Positions 61,935 to 64,000 of a stretch of DNA of 64,000 nucleotides are shown in pieces. The position numbers were made by a program, and so were the translations under genes. This stretch comes from Nocardia sp. NBC_01329 (GTDB lineage Bacteria; Actinomycetota; Actinomycetes; Mycobacteriales; Mycobacteriaceae). Location: positions 6,294,001 through 6,358,000 of the forward strand of contig NZ_CP108381.1 in the NCBI RefSeq assembly GCF_035956715.1, written 5' to 3'. Numbering within the stretch: position 1 is the first letter of the stretch; every line of letters begins with the position of its first letter. The notes below the pieces were generated by a model. That model ran no database searches. It saw nothing but the letters and a program-made list of their open reading frames with translations, and was not told the DNA's origin.

Positions 61935-63148
61935 ACGGTGACGCCTGCCTGCGATGCTATCCGCCGCACTGCGCGCCCCGTATCCTCGCCCGTATTTCTC
62001 AGCATTGCCCGGAGCAGGCCATGCGACAAGGGGCGGCAGCGGACCTCCTCGGGCGCGATTCGATCCACGTCGATCAAGGTCCGGGCGGCTTCCGGATATC
62101 GGCCGGTCTGGGTATGTGCGGAAGCAATGTCGAGCATGTAGCTGGCTCTTCGCTCTGGCGGCAGATTCGAAATCGATTCCGGATCAATGGTTTGGGCATA
62201 TTCCAAAGCTTGCCCCGGCTCATTCAATCGAACAAGGGCAGCCACCCGATGAAGCCCAACATTTGTAGGCCCGAAGAACGTTCGGTGCATATCGTAGCCG
62301 GGACAAAGCCTTTCAGCTGCGGTTCGTGCCTGCTCATGCATCAGAAGCGCTGTGGCTGCGTCTTCCTTTTTGGCTGCGGCGATCGAGGCAGCCAAGAAAA
62401 GCATGCCGTACAGCGACAGTAATTCGTCTGCCCGCGTGTCGAGTTCGGGTCGCATTCGGTCTGCCATTCCTGTAACGGCATCGATAGCACTCGACAGTTG
62501 GCCCGTGCTGGCCAGGGATCGCGCCACGCTGCGTGTCGCTCTTGCGAGGGCTAGTGTGTCGTCCACTGCCAGGGCTTCTTGCATAGCGCGATCTGCCGCA
62601 AGCCACGCCACGTCGTTCGTCTCGAACTTCAGGAGAACCGAGGAAGCCAACCGATAAGCCAGGACCAGCGTTCGGGTTGCCGGGACCTGTTGGGAAGGTT
62701 GAGCGATGTACGCCAACATCTGGGCCTCGTGCAACAGCCTCGGAAGATGGCGGACCACAACCGTGAAATGCGAAGACATCCAGGCCTGATCGACGTATTG
62801 CAGTTGCTTGGCCACTCGATCAAGAGTCGGCTCCTGCTTGCTGTCCTGCGCCGACAACGACGGGTACCGACTCAATGCCTCGCGAATAGTCCGCACCTCG
62901 AGGGCATCCACACACCGCGCCGCCCGGCGAGCAGTTGAGATGTCGCTCAGGGCGGCGGGATCAACGCCCAGAACCTCGGCTACTCGGTCGAGCATGGGCA
63001 GGCGAAGAAGATTGCGCTCGCCCTTTTCGATCTTGTCGAGCCACGAAGTCGAGCGGCCCACCATGTCAGCGAACTGTTGCCGGTCGAGGTTGCGCCGGAT
63101 TCGCCAGTATCGAACGCGGCGACCGATTGAGTGAGCTTGCTCGTCCAT
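61931..63148 (-). CDS. XRE-family regulator with long TPR-like C-terminal domain
   Basis: The 405-residue protein begins with an XRE helix-turn-helix (HSIGRRVRYWRIRRNLDRQQ, FADMVGRSTSWLDKIEKGER). The rest is alpha-helical with TPR-like repeats (LALARATRSVARSLASTGQL, PGQALEYAQTIDPESISNLP, GRYPEAARTLIDVDRIAPEE). Such actinobacterial regulators control adjacent small genes in development or antibiotic contexts. It is coupled to the flavoprotein gene by a 4-nt overlap and is divergent from the small gene at 63606. Confidence 0.85.
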   Translation of the reverse strand: MDEQAHSIGRRVRYWRIRRNLDRQQFADMVGRSTSWLDKIEKGERNLLRLPMLDRVAEVLGVDPAALSDISTARRAARCVDALEVRTIREALSRYPSLSAQDSKQEPTLDRVAKQLQYVDQAWMSSHFTVVVRHLPRLLHEAQMLAYIAQPSQQVPATRTLVLAYRLASSVLLKFETNDVAWLAADRAMQEALAVDDTLALARATRSVARSLASTGQLSSAIDAVTGMADRMRPELDTRADELLSLYGMLFLAASIAAAKKEDAATALLMHEQARTAAERLCPGYDMHRTFFGPTNVGLHRVAALVRLNEPGQALEYAQTIDPESISNLPPERRASYMLDIASAHTQTGRYPEAARTLIDVDRIAPEEVRCRPLSHGLLRAMLRNTGEDTGRAVRRIASQAGVTV

Positions 63149-63281
63149 GCGGTTGGTCTCTCACTACGTGGAGGTCTACGGGCCGGCTGTGAGGCGTAGC
63201 GGGCCGAAGCGAGGCCCTGGCGACACCGGCTCAACAGTACTGATCTCTCCGCAGCTGAACTAGTTGCAGGTACTCACACAT

Positions 63282-63291
63282 TTTGTACAAA
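63282..63291. promoter_or_regulatory. Palindrome in the XRE/small-gene divergent region
   Basis: TTTGTACAAA is a perfect 10-bp palindrome ~135 bp upstream of the XRE start. The 63149-63605 gap holds no convincing gene and presumably carries both promoters. A possible 14-codon frame (MTSNNAIPQGFDRG) lies at 63325. Confidence 0.55.
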
Positions 63292-63605
63292 CCGCAGCGT
63301 GTCCTCGCTCATAGTGTCGTCGTCATGACCAGCAACAACGCCATCCCACAAGGATTCGATCGAGGGTGAACCGGTCCGATGGGCAGATATCGAGAGCTGC
63401 CGACTTCCGCAGCGCTCAAGCGGTTGGTCTCATCACGGCAAGCCCTACGTCGAGCTTCTCGCTCGGTCGGTATCCGACCCTGCGCACATCGCTCATGCCT
63501 GTGACGACCGCTCGGGTTGCCAGGTCGATCGCCCGCAGGCGAGCGGTTGGCTTCGGGCCCGGGCGGATCGAATCACCACACAACAACCATGAACGAGGTA
63601 CCCGT

Positions 63606-63899
63606 ATGTGTCAGGAGACTCCGGCCCTGCCCGTCAGGGCTCCGCACAATCTGGCCATGGCCGCCACGGTCCGACTGTGGCAGGCGGGCAAGAGATGGGT
63701 TACCGACGACCCGGTGATCCTGCGGCAGCTGGCTGACGGGCTGAGGGCGTTACCGGCAGATCGTCCCGCTGCGCACTGTCGGTCGCGGGACCCGATTCGC
63801 GGGTACGCGCATGCCCATCAGGTGATGGACGTGCATGCCGCGCATCGCTGCCCGCGTTACGAGGCGGCGGCAGCGTACGCGTCGGAGGCGTGTCGATGA
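63606..63899 (+). CDS. Small conserved protein divergent from XRE-flavoprotein pair
   Basis: The 97-residue protein (MCQETPALPVRAPHNLAMAA, TVRLWQAGKRWVTDDPVILR, QLADGLRALP, then HCRSRDPIRGYAHAHQVMDV) starts at ATG 63606. It is rich in Arg and His and has no recognised domain. A frameshifted relative lies at 47383. It is followed by a 4-nt overlapping start of another gene. The divergent XRE regulator is its probable controller. Function unknown. Confidence 0.75.
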   Translation: MCQETPALPVRAPHNLAMAATVRLWQAGKRWVTDDPVILRQLADGLRALPADRPAAHCRSRDPIRGYAHAHQVMDVHAAHRCPRYEAAAAYASEACR

Positions 63900-64000
63900 C
63901 CATTGCGCGACGGGCGGTCGGGCTGTGCCGTGCCGACAGCGACGGCGGGCAGCTCGAGTGCCTGTCGCGGGCGCATGATCTGGAAGTGGTGTACACGGTC
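63896..64000 (+). CDS. Partial gene, possibly recombinase-like N-terminus
   Basis: The ATG overlaps the preceding stop as ATGA, and 35 codons are present before the window ends (MTIARRAVGLCRADSDGGQL, ECLSRAHDLEVVYTV). The start resembles the short resolvase-like N-termini found in some actinobacterial small proteins. The similarity is weak and the gene is cut by the window edge. Confidence 0.5.
   Translation, partial: MTIARRAVGLCRADSDGGQLECLSRAHDLEVVYTV

Overview
The window is high-GC actinobacterial DNA, most likely a chromosomal segment of Nocardia or a close mycolate relative (inference). The support is a mycofactocin locus, a KstR-type operator beside a KshB homologue, a steroid ring-degradation cluster, an accD1-accA1-acyl-CoA dehydrogenase-MaoC-citE block ordered as in Mycobacterium tuberculosis Rv2502c-Rv2498c, and TetR/MarR-class regulators throughout. 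In M. tuberculosis the mycofactocin genes lie a few genes downstream of tuf with a ferredoxin reductase between (Rv0685-Rv0697). The same order is visible here, but tuf survives only as debris.

Layout. 0.1-5.2 kb is accessory DNA: a class IV aminotransferase, an HTH plus FGE-fold protein, a decayed tuf gene, a VapBC-type toxin-antitoxin pair and a divergent TetR/SDR pair. Two more short tuf scars separate these cassettes. 5.3-16.4 kb holds a divergent FAD monooxygenase/WYL regulator pair, a long disordered protein, an SPW membrane protein, a ferredoxin reductase with a racemase-fold protein, and a LysR/MFS/FAD-oxidoreductase set. 16.7-23.5 kb has kshB with a perfect KstR consensus site, a TetR gene and the mycofactocin cluster (mftA, a fused mftB-mftC, mftF, mftG). 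mftD and mftE are absent from their usual place. 23.5-28.3 kb has a P-loop ATPase remnant, a sugar-type ABC importer without its ATPase, and a broken Rpn-family nuclease gene.

28.5-45.4 kb is the catabolic core: a double-HTH TetR, a small secreted peptide, kshA-hsaA-hsaC, an IclR regulator, an SDR, an esterase, two small A/B-barrel proteins, a PadR regulator, a Baeyer-Villiger monooxygenase, a KstD-ketosteroid isomerase-KstD run and an HsaD-like hydrolase. Together these could carry out 3-keto formation, delta-5 to delta-4 isomerisation, delta-1 dehydrogenation, 9-alpha-hydroxylation, A-ring hydroxylation, meta-cleavage and hydrolysis of a steroid nucleus. hsaB and the downstream hsaEFG genes are not in the window. 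45.4-47.8 kb is an insertion with an IS481-family scrap, an MFS/HxlR pair with a perfect operator, and small relict ORFs. 47.9-51.5 kb has two SDRs, one with the insertion typical of mycofactocin-associated SDRs, a second FGE-fold protein and a zinc alcohol dehydrogenase.

51.7-61 kb is a leucine/branched-chain acyl-CoA degradation block (acetoacetyl-CoA synthetase, CitE-type lyase, MaoC hydratase, acyl-CoA dehydrogenase, biotin carboxylase and carboxyltransferase) with a divergent TetR gene and paired operators. 61-64 kb is accessory again: a truncated TrmO-like gene, an XRE regulator overlapping a PPCDC-like flavoprotein, and a divergent small gene whose broken relative lies at 47.4 kb.

The most unusual points are the in-frame MftB-MftC fusion in a cluster without mftD and mftE, the three graded tuf scars, and a CCGGTCAC-type motif recurring upstream of several genes of the catabolic cluster.
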